From the NCBI GenBank assembly GCA_002505685.1, contig DAVT01000101.1, positions 1 to 11,982 of the forward strand: 11,982 nt of DNA. Direction: 5' to 3'. Positions 1-6,920 of this stretch are shown here, piece by piece. Every line of letters starts with the position of its first letter. Positions within the stretch are counted from its first letter, which is position 1. The position numbers and the translations under genes are program-made. Origin of the DNA: Euryarchaeota archaeon UBA501. Its GTDB lineage: Archaea; Thermoplasmatota; Poseidoniia; Poseidoniales; Thalassarchaeaceae. Under the pieces are notes generated by a model. The model was given only the letters and a program-made list of their open reading frames with translations, did not search any database and was not told where the DNA came from.

Positions 1-24
1 TAGGCGTCAGCCTTGTTGGGTCAC

Positions 25-705
25 ATGATGGATGTCACTGCGGCAGTGCTCTTCCCCTCCCTTGCGAAATCGGGAGGTGCGGTGACTGGCCTGAGTATGC
101 CCGAAGAGGAGCCAGTTTGGAATTTGCTTGACAAAACTAGTCCAAACGGAATGGCGAATCAACTGGAAAAATTACTGCAGGGTTTGGGATCAAATAGACG
201 AAATCTGCACCCATCTGTAACGATTGATGAGTCCAAGGGACCAGTGCATATTGTCGACGGAGCGATGATTGGACCAAGTGTTCACATTGAGGGGCCGTCC
301 TACATTGCCGGTGAGGTCCGACATGGTGCATACGTTCGAAGCCACTCTTGGATTTGCAGAGGTGCAGTTGTTGGTCATGCTACAGAAATCAAGCACAGTT
401 TGCTACTGCCTGGTGCCAAAGCACCACACTTCAATTACGTAGGTGATTCAATCCTAGGAACTGGTGTCAATCTTGGCGCGGGTTGCAAACTTTCGAATCT
501 GAGAAACGATGGACGCCAGATTCGGATTCACAATCTATCACTCGATACCGGTTTGAGGAAGTTTGGTGCCATCTTAGGTGAAGGGGTACAGATTGGATGC
601 AATGCTGTCTGTAACCCGGGCACAGTTCTAGGTGTAAATTGCAATGTTTGGCCTAACGTCACAGTAAGTGGAGCACATGCAAACGATAGCACGCTGAGAG
701 AGTGA
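25..705 (+). CDS. Left-handed beta-helix acetyltransferase, GlmU C-terminal-domain-like (probable glucosamine-1-phosphate N-acetyltransferase)
   Basis: The 226-residue product has the short hexapeptide-type repeats (I/V-G-x-x-V style) of a left-handed beta-helix from about residue 60 to the end. It matches the acetyltransferase half of archaeal bifunctional sugar-1-P enzymes of the Sulfolobus ST0452 type: PHFNYVGDS at 134-142 (His135 and Tyr138 in the catalytic H-x-x-Y position), then GVNLGAGCKLSNLRNDG (147-163) and KFGAILGEGVQIG (179-191). The usual N-terminal nucleotidylyltransferase domain (about 200 residues) is absent, so this is a stand-alone acetyltransferase, likely converting GlcN-1-P to GlcNAc-1-P. 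The hexosamine mutase gene starts 4 nt downstream, which supports this role. The start is uncertain. ATG25 overlaps a TGA at 26-28 in another frame (ATGA), as in tight operons. TTG13, ATG28 and ATG97 are alternatives, and an in-frame stop at 1-3 bounds the frame. Another acyl or sugar substrate is possible. Confidence 0.75.
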   Translation: MMDVTAAVLFPSLAKSGGAVTGLSMPEEEPVWNLLDKTSPNGMANQLEKLLQGLGSNRRNLHPSVTIDESKGPVHIVDGAMIGPSVHIEGPSYIAGEVRHGAYVRSHSWICRGAVVGHATEIKHSLLLPGAKAPHFNYVGDSILGTGVNLGAGCKLSNLRNDGRQIRIHNLSLDTGLRKFGAILGEGVQIGCNAVCNPGTVLGVNCNVWPNVTVSGAHANDSTLRE

Positions 706-709
706 ATAC

Positions 710-2374
710 ATGACCGGACCAAGGCTGCACGGTACGGATGGTATCCGTGGAAGGGTCGATTCACATTCTGGGGATGACGAAAGTGCACTTCAGGCGTTGA
801 TTGAACAGCGTATATTGAGTTCACGAGCGATGCGAATAATTGGTGAGGCTACTGGACTTTTCTTGGTGGATGACATTGGAGAGTCTCCTCTCGTTCTAAT
901 CGGTTGGGACCGAAGAGATGGGAATCCAGAACTGGTCGATGCGTTAGAATCCGGCCTAGGTGCCGCCGGTTGTCGAACCATGCGGATAGGTGAAGTTCCA
1001 ACCCCTGGGATTCACCATGCCGTGATGATTTGCGCGGCTGATGCGGGAATGATGGTGACTGCTAGTCACAACCCTGCAACTGATTCAGGGGTCAAACTGT
1101 TTGATGCGAAAGGGTACAAATCCATGCCGGAAACTGAGGAAAAAATCTCACAATTGGCTTGGGGACTAGCCGATGGTTCCCATGCTGCACCTCAAGAATG
1201 TGGAAATGTATTGGATGAAATCGATGGTCTCAACCTTTACAGAAATGCAGTCCAATCTCGAATTGTAGAACTTGAATCATTGTTTGCACTGGAATTTGAC
1301 GCCATCAATTGGGCTGGGACAATTGCCAACCCTGGACTGTTGCTCGATTGCTCGGGAGGTGCAGGGGCGACATGGTTGGCTGATCAACTGACAGAGAATG
1401 GGCTTGCTGCTATCGAGGTGAGCAGTCGTCTCGACCCCATCAATCAAAATTGTGGAGCGGGTGAATTCTCACCAACTCAAGAATGGAAAGTGAGTGAATT
1501 GCTCATGGAACCGCCCGAGCATCGTTTGCTTTGGTGCATAGCCCAACGATTGGAAAATAATGATGGCGTGATTCCATGGACACCAGGTGAAATTGTCGGT
1601 GCTGCCTTAGATGGTGATGGGGACAGATGTTTACTTGTCGAAGGGACTTCTGATGGTTTGAAAATTATCGATGGAGATCGCATGTGTGACGATATTATTC
1701 GAGCCTCTGTTGCAATGAAAAATGGTGAATGGAAAATGGCATCCAGTATCGAAAGCGATCTTGGATTAACCGCTGATCTGAAGCGCTTGGGTAATCATCA
1801 GTCTATCACTACGGCCGTTGGTGATCGATGGCTTTCAGCTGCATTATGGCCTAGTTCCGAGAATAGAGATATTGAATCAAACGAAATTCCACGCCTCATC
1901 GGAACCGAAGATTCTGGACATCTCGTGTTGCCCACACTAACCCGGGATGATACCAATCTGTGGGGTATGGTAGGAGATGGAACTGCGACTCTGTTGGCCT
2001 CATTGATGGCAAGACATGTCATCACTCATTCAGATGTGAAAACAGGTTTTGCGAGTGGGTGGAAGAAACGAGTTTCAATCAAGCCCAGTGTCCGTGAGCG
2101 TTGGACAGGAAGAAATGATTTGGCCGACATGGTACATTCGATTGCCGAGGAATGGTGCGATTGTTCACTGCAAAGAATCGATGTAGAGGGTGAGCCAGCC
2201 CTATTGTTGATGTCTGGACAATTGGAAGGTTTGCCCATATCAATTGCAATCCGAAATTCCGGAACTGAAGCAAAAACTGCGGTATCGATTCGATTTGCCA
2301 AAGGAGTACTTGCTGATGGTGAAGATTTGATGGAAACCCTTGTCGAGAAAATTTCCGAACACCTAATGCCTTGA
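710..2374 (+). CDS. glmM: Phosphoglucosamine mutase-like alpha-D-phosphohexomutase
   Basis: This 554-residue product has all four signatures of the alpha-D-phosphohexomutase superfamily in order. They are the N-terminal HGTDGIRG (7-14), the phosphoserine loop TASHNP (117-122, Ser119), the magnesium loop DGDGDR (301-306) and the sugar loop TEDSGH (399-404). The phosphate-binding RNSGTE follows at 515-520. GlmM-type enzymes isomerise GlcN-6-P to GlcN-1-P in the cytoplasm. INQNCGAGEF near 244-253 resembles the INxxCG element of GlmM and AGM1 rather than plain phosphomannomutases. The protein is about 100 residues longer than bacterial GlmM (about 445), with extra sequence near 18-40 and 255-295. 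ATG710 lies 4 nt after the acetyltransferase stop and directly before the HGTDGIRG motif, so the start is well fixed. The pairing with the acetyltransferase supports an amino-sugar role. Phosphomannomutase or phosphoglucomutase activity cannot be excluded. Confidence 0.85.
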   Translation: MTGPRLHGTDGIRGRVDSHSGDDESALQALIEQRILSSRAMRIIGEATGLFLVDDIGESPLVLIGWDRRDGNPELVDALESGLGAAGCRTMRIGEVPTPGIHHAVMICAADAGMMVTASHNPATDSGVKLFDAKGYKSMPETEEKISQLAWGLADGSHAAPQECGNVLDEIDGLNLYRNAVQSRIVELESLFALEFDAINWAGTIANPGLLLDCSGGAGATWLADQLTENGLAAIEVSSRLDPINQNCGAGEFSPTQEWKVSELLMEPPEHRLLWCIAQRLENNDGVIPWTPGEIVGAALDGDGDRCLLVEGTSDGLKIIDGDRMCDDIIRASVAMKNGEWKMASSIESDLGLTADLKRLGNHQSITTAVGDRWLSAALWPSSENRDIESNEIPRLIGTEDSGHLVLPTLTRDDTNLWGMVGDGTATLLASLMARHVITHSDVKTGFASGWKKRVSIKPSVRERWTGRNDLADMVHSIAEEWCDCSLQRIDVEGEPALLLMSGQLEGLPISIAIRNSGTEAKTAVSIRFAKGVLADGEDLMETLVEKISEHLMP

Positions 2375-2422
2375 ATAGGAGCACAGAGGAGAAATCGCTA
2401 AGTTTAGCAGAGATAACGCGAG

Positions 2423-2827
2423 ATGAGGAACATGTTGCCGCCCGAGACCTTGACAAAACTCGATGCGATGGATGACTATGATCGAATGCTGGCTTTCGGA
2501 AGAGTTGGTTCGGATTATCGAATGAGTGCAACAGAAGTTGAAGCGCAGTATAATGCTTGGAAAAGGGGAGAAACTGTTGCACCATCGACATTTTCTCGTG
2601 ACGATTCAGGGCCTAGTGCACCGACTGGTCAATCTGCAAATTATATTCAAGATGCTTCAAAATATCGTGCAACTTACGATCCAAGTCGCGAAGGGAAAGC
2701 AAGGCAATCACAAATTGAGCAGGCCGTCATGTGTCCCGCTTGCAACTCTGCTTTGGGTATTCCTTCAGTACGTCCAATCAAAGTAACCTGCCCGAATTGT
2801 ATGGCTGAATCGACATTTACCGCATAA
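2423..2827 (+). CDS. Small protein with C-terminal zinc ribbon, function unknown
   Basis: The product is a 134-residue soluble protein. Residues 102-132 form a zinc ribbon of the pattern CxxC-x15-CxxC (Cys104, 107, 123, 126), with the knuckles CPAC and CPNC separated by a short strand region containing RPIKV. Residues 1-50 look helical and acidic (LDAMDDYDRMLAFGR). Residues 50-100 are a polar, Ser/Pro/Gln-rich linker. The shape, a helical head, flexible linker and zinc ribbon tail, suggests an adaptor or nucleic-acid/protein-binding factor, but I do not recognise a family. ATG2423 is the first start after an in-frame TAA at 2414-2416, and ATG2432 is the only close alternative. A GAGGAG sequence at about 2387 is too far away (about 30 nt) to be its ribosome site. 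It lies 48 nt after the mutase gene on the same strand and may share its transcript. Confidence 0.7.
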   Translation: MRNMLPPETLTKLDAMDDYDRMLAFGRVGSDYRMSATEVEAQYNAWKRGETVAPSTFSRDDSGPSAPTGQSANYIQDASKYRATYDPSREGKARQSQIEQAVMCPACNSALGIPSVRPIKVTCPNCMAESTFTA

Positions 2828-2834
2828 AATGTGG

Positions 2835-2844
2835 GAAATTATCC
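2835..2844 (+). promoter_or_regulatory. Possible archaeal TATA-like element before the DUF373 gene
   Basis: The 69-base gap between the zinc-ribbon gene and the DUF373 gene contains an A/T-rich stretch GAAATTATCC preceded by G-rich sequence. It lies about 25 bases before the hairpin that precedes the ribosome site. An archaeal start site 25-27 nt downstream would fall near 2863-2868, at the 5' edge of that hairpin. This is a single weak match and read-through from the upstream genes is equally possible. Confidence 0.2.
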
Positions 2845-2862
2845 AACAATTGAAATCACTGT

Positions 2863-2883
2863 CGCACCCCCCTAAGGGGTGCG
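2863..2883 (+). promoter_or_regulatory. Perfect 8-bp hairpin immediately upstream of a Shine-Dalgarno sequence
   Basis: CGCACCCC (2863-2870) is exactly complementary to GGGGTGCG (2876-2883), with a 5-nt loop CCTAA. The stem is very GC-rich compared with its surroundings and ends at the first base of the Shine-Dalgarno stretch. No T-run follows on either strand, so it is not a standard intrinsic terminator. A competing fold is visible: CACCCCCC (2865-2872) can pair with GGGAGGTG (2883-2890) with one C-A mismatch, which would hide the ribosome site. The hairpin is seen directly. A regulatory role is inference. Confidence 0.5.
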
Positions 2884-2890
2884 GGAGGTG
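2883..2890 (+). promoter_or_regulatory. Strong Shine-Dalgarno sequence deciding the DUF373 start
   Basis: GGGAGGTG is a near-complete match to the 16S anti-Shine-Dalgarno and sits 6 nt before ATG2897. It selects that ATG over the in-frame GTG at 2879, which lies inside the hairpin. Other genes in the window lack a site of this strength. Confidence 0.75.
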
Positions 2891-2896
2891 TCAATA

Positions 2897-4012
2897 ATGG
2901 TCCGAACATTGGTTATCACGGTTGATCGTGACAATGATTTGGGGGTCAAAGCTGGCATTCGAGGAAGTGTAGTTGGGCGGCGTCAAGTTCTGACCGCCGC
3001 GCTACGACTTGGCATTGCAGACCCCGAAGAAAGTGACACCAATGCAATCCTTGGAGCGTTGCATCAGCATGATTTGCTCGCCGAGGGTGCTGAACCAAAT
3101 GATGAAGTCGAAATCGCGATTCTGACAGGAGATGAACGAGTTGGAGTGAAATCGGATCGAAACATTGCTCAGCAACTTGAAGATGTGATTTCAGAATTCC
3201 AGCCTGATCGAGGAATATTGGTTACAGATGGAATGGAAGATGAATCGGTATTGCCTATCCTTACAAGCCGACTTTCAATTGATCATGTTGAGAAAATTAT
3301 CGTACGCCAATCAAAAGGTATCGAAGGCACATACTACTACATCGCCAAGGCGATTGAAGACCCTCGTTGGCGTGCTCGCTTGTTGGTGCCGATTTCGATA
3401 TTCATGATGATTCTTGGTTTGGGAATGATTCTTCCCAATGGAAGTGTCTTGATTGGAGCAATGCCGTTGCTCGTTGGAGTTTACTTGTTGTTCAAAGGAC
3501 TCGGTGCCGAAGATCGATTGGAAAGGCTGATGCGAGATATGCGTGAATCAGCTGATGCTGCTATTCTCTCCTCCTTATTGTGGGCCATTACTGGGGTTGC
3601 AGTATTACTTGCGGTTGTCGAAGGTTACGATACATATGGTGATGTTTCAGATAGCGGGAGTGGAAGCAACATTTTACTCGGATTGGAAGTATTACAGAAA
3701 TCATTGACTTGGATTGTACTTGGAGCGCTCGCGTTTGCACTATCTCTGATGGTGCTTCGATGGAAAAAAGGAAACTTCAGCGGCCGATCAATTTTGGTGA
3801 TTGCATTCGGAGCCGTTCTTTGGACCATGGCAACAGCGGCGCTAGAAGTAGCAATCCAAATTGCAAATGGAAGTGGTTACGAATACGATGTATCGACAAT
3901 CTTGGATGATTGGGGTAACACGATTCTGGCCCTATTCATGTTCTGGGCGGTTCGAACTGGTGTGCGTTCGTGGGAATCCAAACAAGATACAGGTCGTTAT
4001 TGGGGCGTTTGA
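2897..4012 (+). CDS. DUF373 family archaeal membrane protein
   Basis: The 371-residue product matches DUF373, an archaeal family of unknown function. The N-terminal soluble domain (1-155) carries the family pattern: VDRDNDLGVKAGI (9-21), VGRRQVLTAALRLGIADPEESDTNA (26-50) and GDERVGVKSDRNIAQQLE (78-95). RQSKGIEGTYYYIAKAIEDP follows at 137-156. The acid-rich DRDND and DPEESD clusters look like possible metal or phosphate sites. About six membrane segments follow, near 162-180, 183-200, 222-243, 268-287, 298-322 and 341-356. The start is ATG2897 because a strong Shine-Dalgarno lies 6 nt upstream. The usual DUF373 N-terminus also begins just before this VDRD motif. Its stop is 4 nt from the stop of the convergent primase gene. 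No biochemical role is established for the family to my knowledge. Confidence 0.85.
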   Translation: MVRTLVITVDRDNDLGVKAGIRGSVVGRRQVLTAALRLGIADPEESDTNAILGALHQHDLLAEGAEPNDEVEIAILTGDERVGVKSDRNIAQQLEDVISEFQPDRGILVTDGMEDESVLPILTSRLSIDHVEKIIVRQSKGIEGTYYYIAKAIEDPRWRARLLVPISIFMMILGLGMILPNGSVLIGAMPLLVGVYLLFKGLGAEDRLERLMRDMRESADAAILSSLLWAITGVAVLLAVVEGYDTYGDVSDSGSGSNILLGLEVLQKSLTWIVLGALAFALSLMVLRWKKGNFSGRSILVIAFGAVLWTMATAALEVAIQIANGSGYEYDVSTILDDWGNTILALFMFWAVRTGVRSWESKQDTGRYWGV

Positions 4013-4016
4013 TTCC

Positions 4017-5105
4017 TCAATTTTCTGCCGGCTGAGCCTGTTGTTCTTCGCGGTGCTTTGCACGTTGCCTCGCGCGTAGATACTTCAACGGATGATCCAT
4101 CCACTCTCGATTACACAAATCGGATTTTACGTCTCCTCTTGATACTGGACAACAAGCGTTAATCTGCAATTTGGGGCAGCCTGCTGGGGTGTATTCATTC
4201 TCGTATACATGATTCAGTTGATATCGAGTGGTTTCGGCAGAATAATCGGGTGCATTCACGAAAAGCGCTTGCGCTTCATCGACTGTTAATCCAATGACTC
4301 TAGATATACTTGCAAGGAAGACGCGCCCTACGTGATTCACGTTGATAGATTGAGATAGTTGCGTAGTGATTTCTCTCATGCAAGGTGGCCAATCTTCCTC
4401 ATCGGCTGAAGTGAAAGATATCTCTGTACTAGCATGATGTTTCAATAGACCAACCATGTTACCGACCTCTTCTGCCATTCGCCCGACAAAAGCTTCGTCC
4501 ATCAATTCCATCCGATTACGACAATCCTCGATTAGTTTGGTACGAATTCTTTCTTTCAATAGGCGTGAAAGGCGTTGCTGGCTATTCTCATTAGAGGCAG
4601 GGGACAATATCACCCAACCCTGTCGAACGGGTCGATTGGGAAGACGCCAGTATGAACCGCTAATCTTGGGGCAAATCTCAATGAAATCTGTCATCGGCAC
4701 TTCCCAAAATCCTTCTTGACCCATGCGCACGTCACTCAGATAGGTTTCAGCAAGACGCTGAAATGATGTGGGGGATTCGGTGCCCCACAATTGATCAGCA
4801 CGACTGGATTCGCCTTCTGCCCATTTACCCAGCAAACGCTCATCAAACGAAGCGCAAACAATCACCATCGCGTAAAGAAAAGAGAGGCATTCGACCATTT
4901 GGCCATAGGGTGTGTGAATATCGAAGGCGGTGGCTGTATCGATTCCTTCCTTGAGAGTGACGGATTCGGCTAGTCTCACGCGCGCGCGTACACGCACATC
5001 TTCAAGCCAGTCGGTATCGACCAGTGATTCTAAATCGACATTGTTCGCTTCCATATGCGCCTTTATTGCTATATTTGCCTGTGGAAGAAACGGATACCGA
5101 GCCAT
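4017..5105 (-). CDS. priL: DNA primase large subunit (PriL), iron-sulfur type
   Basis: This 362-residue protein is the regulatory large subunit of archaeal/eukaryotic primase, which pairs with catalytic PriS to make primers at replication forks. It opens with ARYPFLPQA, the usual PriL N-terminus. The C-terminal domain holds the [4Fe-4S] ligands: Cys242 in WPPCM, Cys310 in TPAGCPKL, Cys318 or Cys319 in the CC pair, and Cys331 in SDLCNREW. The family-typical HPLKYLRAR follows Cys331. The PPC-to-R-x-F-L-A stretch (241-266) is also characteristic. I place the start at ATG5105 because the product then begins directly at the conserved RYPF element. ATG5150 and ATG5144 would add a non-conserved Pro-rich 15 or 13 residues. 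PriS is not in the window. The gene converges on the DUF373 gene and diverges from the pterin kinase gene. Confidence 0.9.
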   Translation of the reverse strand: MARYPFLPQANIAIKAHMEANNVDLESLVDTDWLEDVRVRARVRLAESVTLKEGIDTATAFDIHTPYGQMVECLSFLYAMVIVCASFDERLLGKWAEGESSRADQLWGTESPTSFQRLAETYLSDVRMGQEGFWEVPMTDFIEICPKISGSYWRLPNRPVRQGWVILSPASNENSQQRLSRLLKERIRTKLIEDCRNRMELMDEAFVGRMAEEVGNMVGLLKHHASTEISFTSADEEDWPPCMREITTQLSQSINVNHVGRVFLASISRVIGLTVDEAQALFVNAPDYSAETTRYQLNHVYENEYTPAGCPKLQINACCPVSRGDVKSDLCNREWMDHPLKYLRARQRAKHREEQQAQPAEN

Positions 5106-5217
5106 AACAACCGAATCCTCGATGGGTTTGGGTTGCAGTGGCATCGGCATGGAGTGTCCATCCTGTAAACGAGGGTTCTTGAGGTTCTCTATTCCTCGGC
5201 GTGATGTGACGAGCGCT
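5106..5217. promoter_or_regulatory. Divergent intergenic region between priL and the MptE-like gene
   Basis: These 112 bases must hold promoters for both genes if the chosen starts are right. I see no convincing TATA box or BRE on either strand. An imperfect direct repeat, GAGGGTTCT and GAGGTTCT, lies at about 5171-5188. Open frames cross the region on both strands and could extend either gene, so part of it may be coding. Confidence 0.35.
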
Positions 5218-5937
5218 ATGCACTCTAGATTGGTCCAAATTCAGGACGATATCCGGGGTGATTTTGGTTGGCGTTTACAGGATGATTTGGATTCTGCAAA
5301 GGATCTGTTATGGTACTGTGAATCGAAATCATGGTCAAATCCATCGTGGTCCCCAAGCGGTCGACAGGATACCCTACTCATGTTGCAGGAAGAGTTGATT
5401 TCTGGGCCTCTGACTGTTCTTGGAGCGGCTGCTGAGCCTAGCAATGTAAGAGATGCAATTGTTGAGGGGCACCGATTAATTGCTGCCGATGGGGCGGTTG
5501 GGGTCCTGAATGAATCAGAATATCCCGGAATTGCTTGGGATGCACTGCTATGTGTTGTGAGTGATGGAGATGGAGATATGGAAGATTTGGCAAAGGCTGC
5601 CGAACAGGGTGTTCCTTTCGTCTTACATGCACATGGTGATAATGTAAAACAATGGATTGAACTGCTTGATATTCTGTTACTCTACGACACCCCTATCGTG
5701 CTCACACACCAAACTCCAGGCCTTCTCAAAGGTATGCACAATCCGGGTGGATTTACCGATGGAGACCGTGCCGTGTGCTTTGCACTATCGCAGAATGTAT
5801 CGCAAAGACGCATCCGATTGCGAGGATTTCGGACGGATTCAATCGGCCGATGGACCGGCCAAACCAACCCTGAACGGAAGATGCGTAAATTAGAGTGGAT
5901 GAGTCGTGTCCTCAAAATCGCTGGGGTGAGTATGTGA
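5218..5937 (+). CDS. mptE: MptE-like 6-hydroxymethyl-7,8-dihydropterin diphosphokinase (DUF115 family)
   Basis: The 239-residue product matches archaeal MptE/DUF115. It has the glycine-rich TVLGAAAEPSN (66-76), IAADGA (88-93), the strongly conserved HAHGDN (137-142), and GGFTDGDRAVCFAL (177-190). A C-terminal basic motif RKMRKLEW follows at 220-227. The family transfers pyrophosphate from ATP to 6-hydroxymethyl-7,8-dihydropterin, which leads to methanopterin or folate-type C1 carriers. It replaces the unrelated FolK. ATG5218 is chosen because the N-terminus then gives the family-like IxxDFGWxxxDDxxSAxxLL pattern. The same frame is open much further upstream (ATG5149, which adds a CPSC motif, and ATG5122), but that sequence does not look conserved and runs into the priL promoter side. 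The downstream membrane-protein gene is closely coupled. Confidence 0.8.
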   Translation: MHSRLVQIQDDIRGDFGWRLQDDLDSAKDLLWYCESKSWSNPSWSPSGRQDTLLMLQEELISGPLTVLGAAAEPSNVRDAIVEGHRLIAADGAVGVLNESEYPGIAWDALLCVVSDGDGDMEDLAKAAEQGVPFVLHAHGDNVKQWIELLDILLLYDTPIVLTHQTPGLLKGMHNPGGFTDGDRAVCFALSQNVSQRRIRLRGFRTDSIGRWTGQTNPERKMRKLEWMSRVLKIAGVSM

Positions 5938-5954
5938 ATCTGGTCCACGAAGCG

Positions 5955-6920
5955 ATGGCTCGGGAAACTTCTCAAGACGGTAAGAAACCAAAGAAAGAAA
6001 CGAAAAAAAATGCGTGGACTAGGTTCATTGCTACATTTTTGACATGGATTCTGCTGAATCTAATTTGGATGTATTTCTCCCATGCAGTCGCGGTAAACGA
6101 AGTCAACGAACATGACCGAGTTATCGATAGTGAATATGTCCTAAATGTCCCCAATATGTTCGGTCTTGATCGGGAGACTCCGGTGGATATGAGTTGTGAT
6201 TTCAGACCTAAGAATTCCACAGTTCCCATTGTTACAGTTCGTATTCATCACGAAGAATTGTTCTGGGATAATTCCGAGGATTTATCGCTGATTTGGGAAG
6301 GGAATTCAAGCGATGATTGCAGAGTTGATCAATTGACACTGCCCCCCGGCGAACACAGATTCCACACCACTGTCATCATGGATGGGGAAGAGGTGACCAA
6401 TCCCTCAAGTTATATCAGTGCTGAAATGGAACTGGGTATGCACCTTTGGGAGCCATTCCGTATGGAAGGATTCGTCGTGGCGAATCTTCTTGGTTTGTTT
6501 CTAGGATTAGCGGATAGGGTGATTCGACAAATCATCCGAAAGAGAAGGGAATCTCGAGTTCGGAACCTGCCCCTCCACAAGCGAAGGCAAAAGGAAGAGT
6601 GGGAGCAACTTGCGCATTCGATGGCGGGGGGAGATCCTGTTGATGTGGATGATTTGGTGGGCTTCCAATTGCAAGACGAAAATGAAAGCGCGGAAATGCA
6701 GCGAAGAAGAATGCGTGAGAGGTTTGCAGCTCAAGCAGCCGAAGCCGACGGGGACATCGACGAATTTGTTGACGATGATGCTGTCGACCAAGATGATGAA
6801 TTGGGGAAGGGAACGACTGAAGGATTAACTGGGAAAGTTGAGAGAGACCGCAATATTCGCACTGTCGGCGATTTGTGGAGACAGTTGAGTGGATCTGATT
6901 CCAAAAAGAAACGGAAATGA
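5955..6920 (+). CDS. Unrecognised two-pass membrane protein with charged cytoplasmic tail
   Basis: I do not recognise a family for this 321-residue protein. It has a Lys-rich N-terminus (10-20), a membrane segment at about 23-43 and a 125-residue domain predicted to be outside. That domain has two cysteines (81 and 122) that could form a disulfide, and several Asn-Ser/Thr sites. A second membrane segment spans about 172-190, followed at once by a basic stretch (RQIIRKRRESR) that indicates the cytoplasmic side. The tail (200-321) is highly charged. It has a helical Arg/Glu part, then an Asp/Glu-rich segment (265-283) and a KKKRK end. ATG5955 is the first ATG in frame. GTG5934 overlaps the mptE stop by 4 nt (GTGA), has GGTGAG just before it and is a real alternative. 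GTG5895 is less likely. The stop abuts the DP2 stop on the other strand. Confidence 0.65.
   Translation: MARETSQDGKKPKKETKKNAWTRFIATFLTWILLNLIWMYFSHAVAVNEVNEHDRVIDSEYVLNVPNMFGLDRETPVDMSCDFRPKNSTVPIVTVRIHHEELFWDNSEDLSLIWEGNSSDDCRVDQLTLPPGEHRFHTTVIMDGEEVTNPSSYISAEMELGMHLWEPFRMEGFVVANLLGLFLGLADRVIRQIIRKRRESRVRNLPLHKRRQKEEWEQLAHSMAGGDPVDVDDLVGFQLQDENESAEMQRRRMRERFAAQAAEADGDIDEFVDDDAVDQDDELGKGTTEGLTGKVERDRNIRTVGDLWRQLSGSDSKKKRK

Noticed and set aside
2392..2407. Short inverted repeat GCTAA-GT-TTAGC upstream of the zinc-ribbon gene
   Set aside because: The arms are 5 bp with a 2-nt centre, too short for a stable hairpin and likely to occur by chance.
2079..2591. 170-residue minus-strand open frame over the end of the mutase gene
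   Set aside because: It is antisense to the conserved RNSGTE end of the mutase and to the zinc-ribbon gene, with low-complexity Ser/Phe/Leu content and no motif.
2863..2883. The hairpin as an intrinsic terminator of the upstream genes
   Set aside because: There is no T-run on its 3' side on either strand, and it runs directly into a ribosome binding site.
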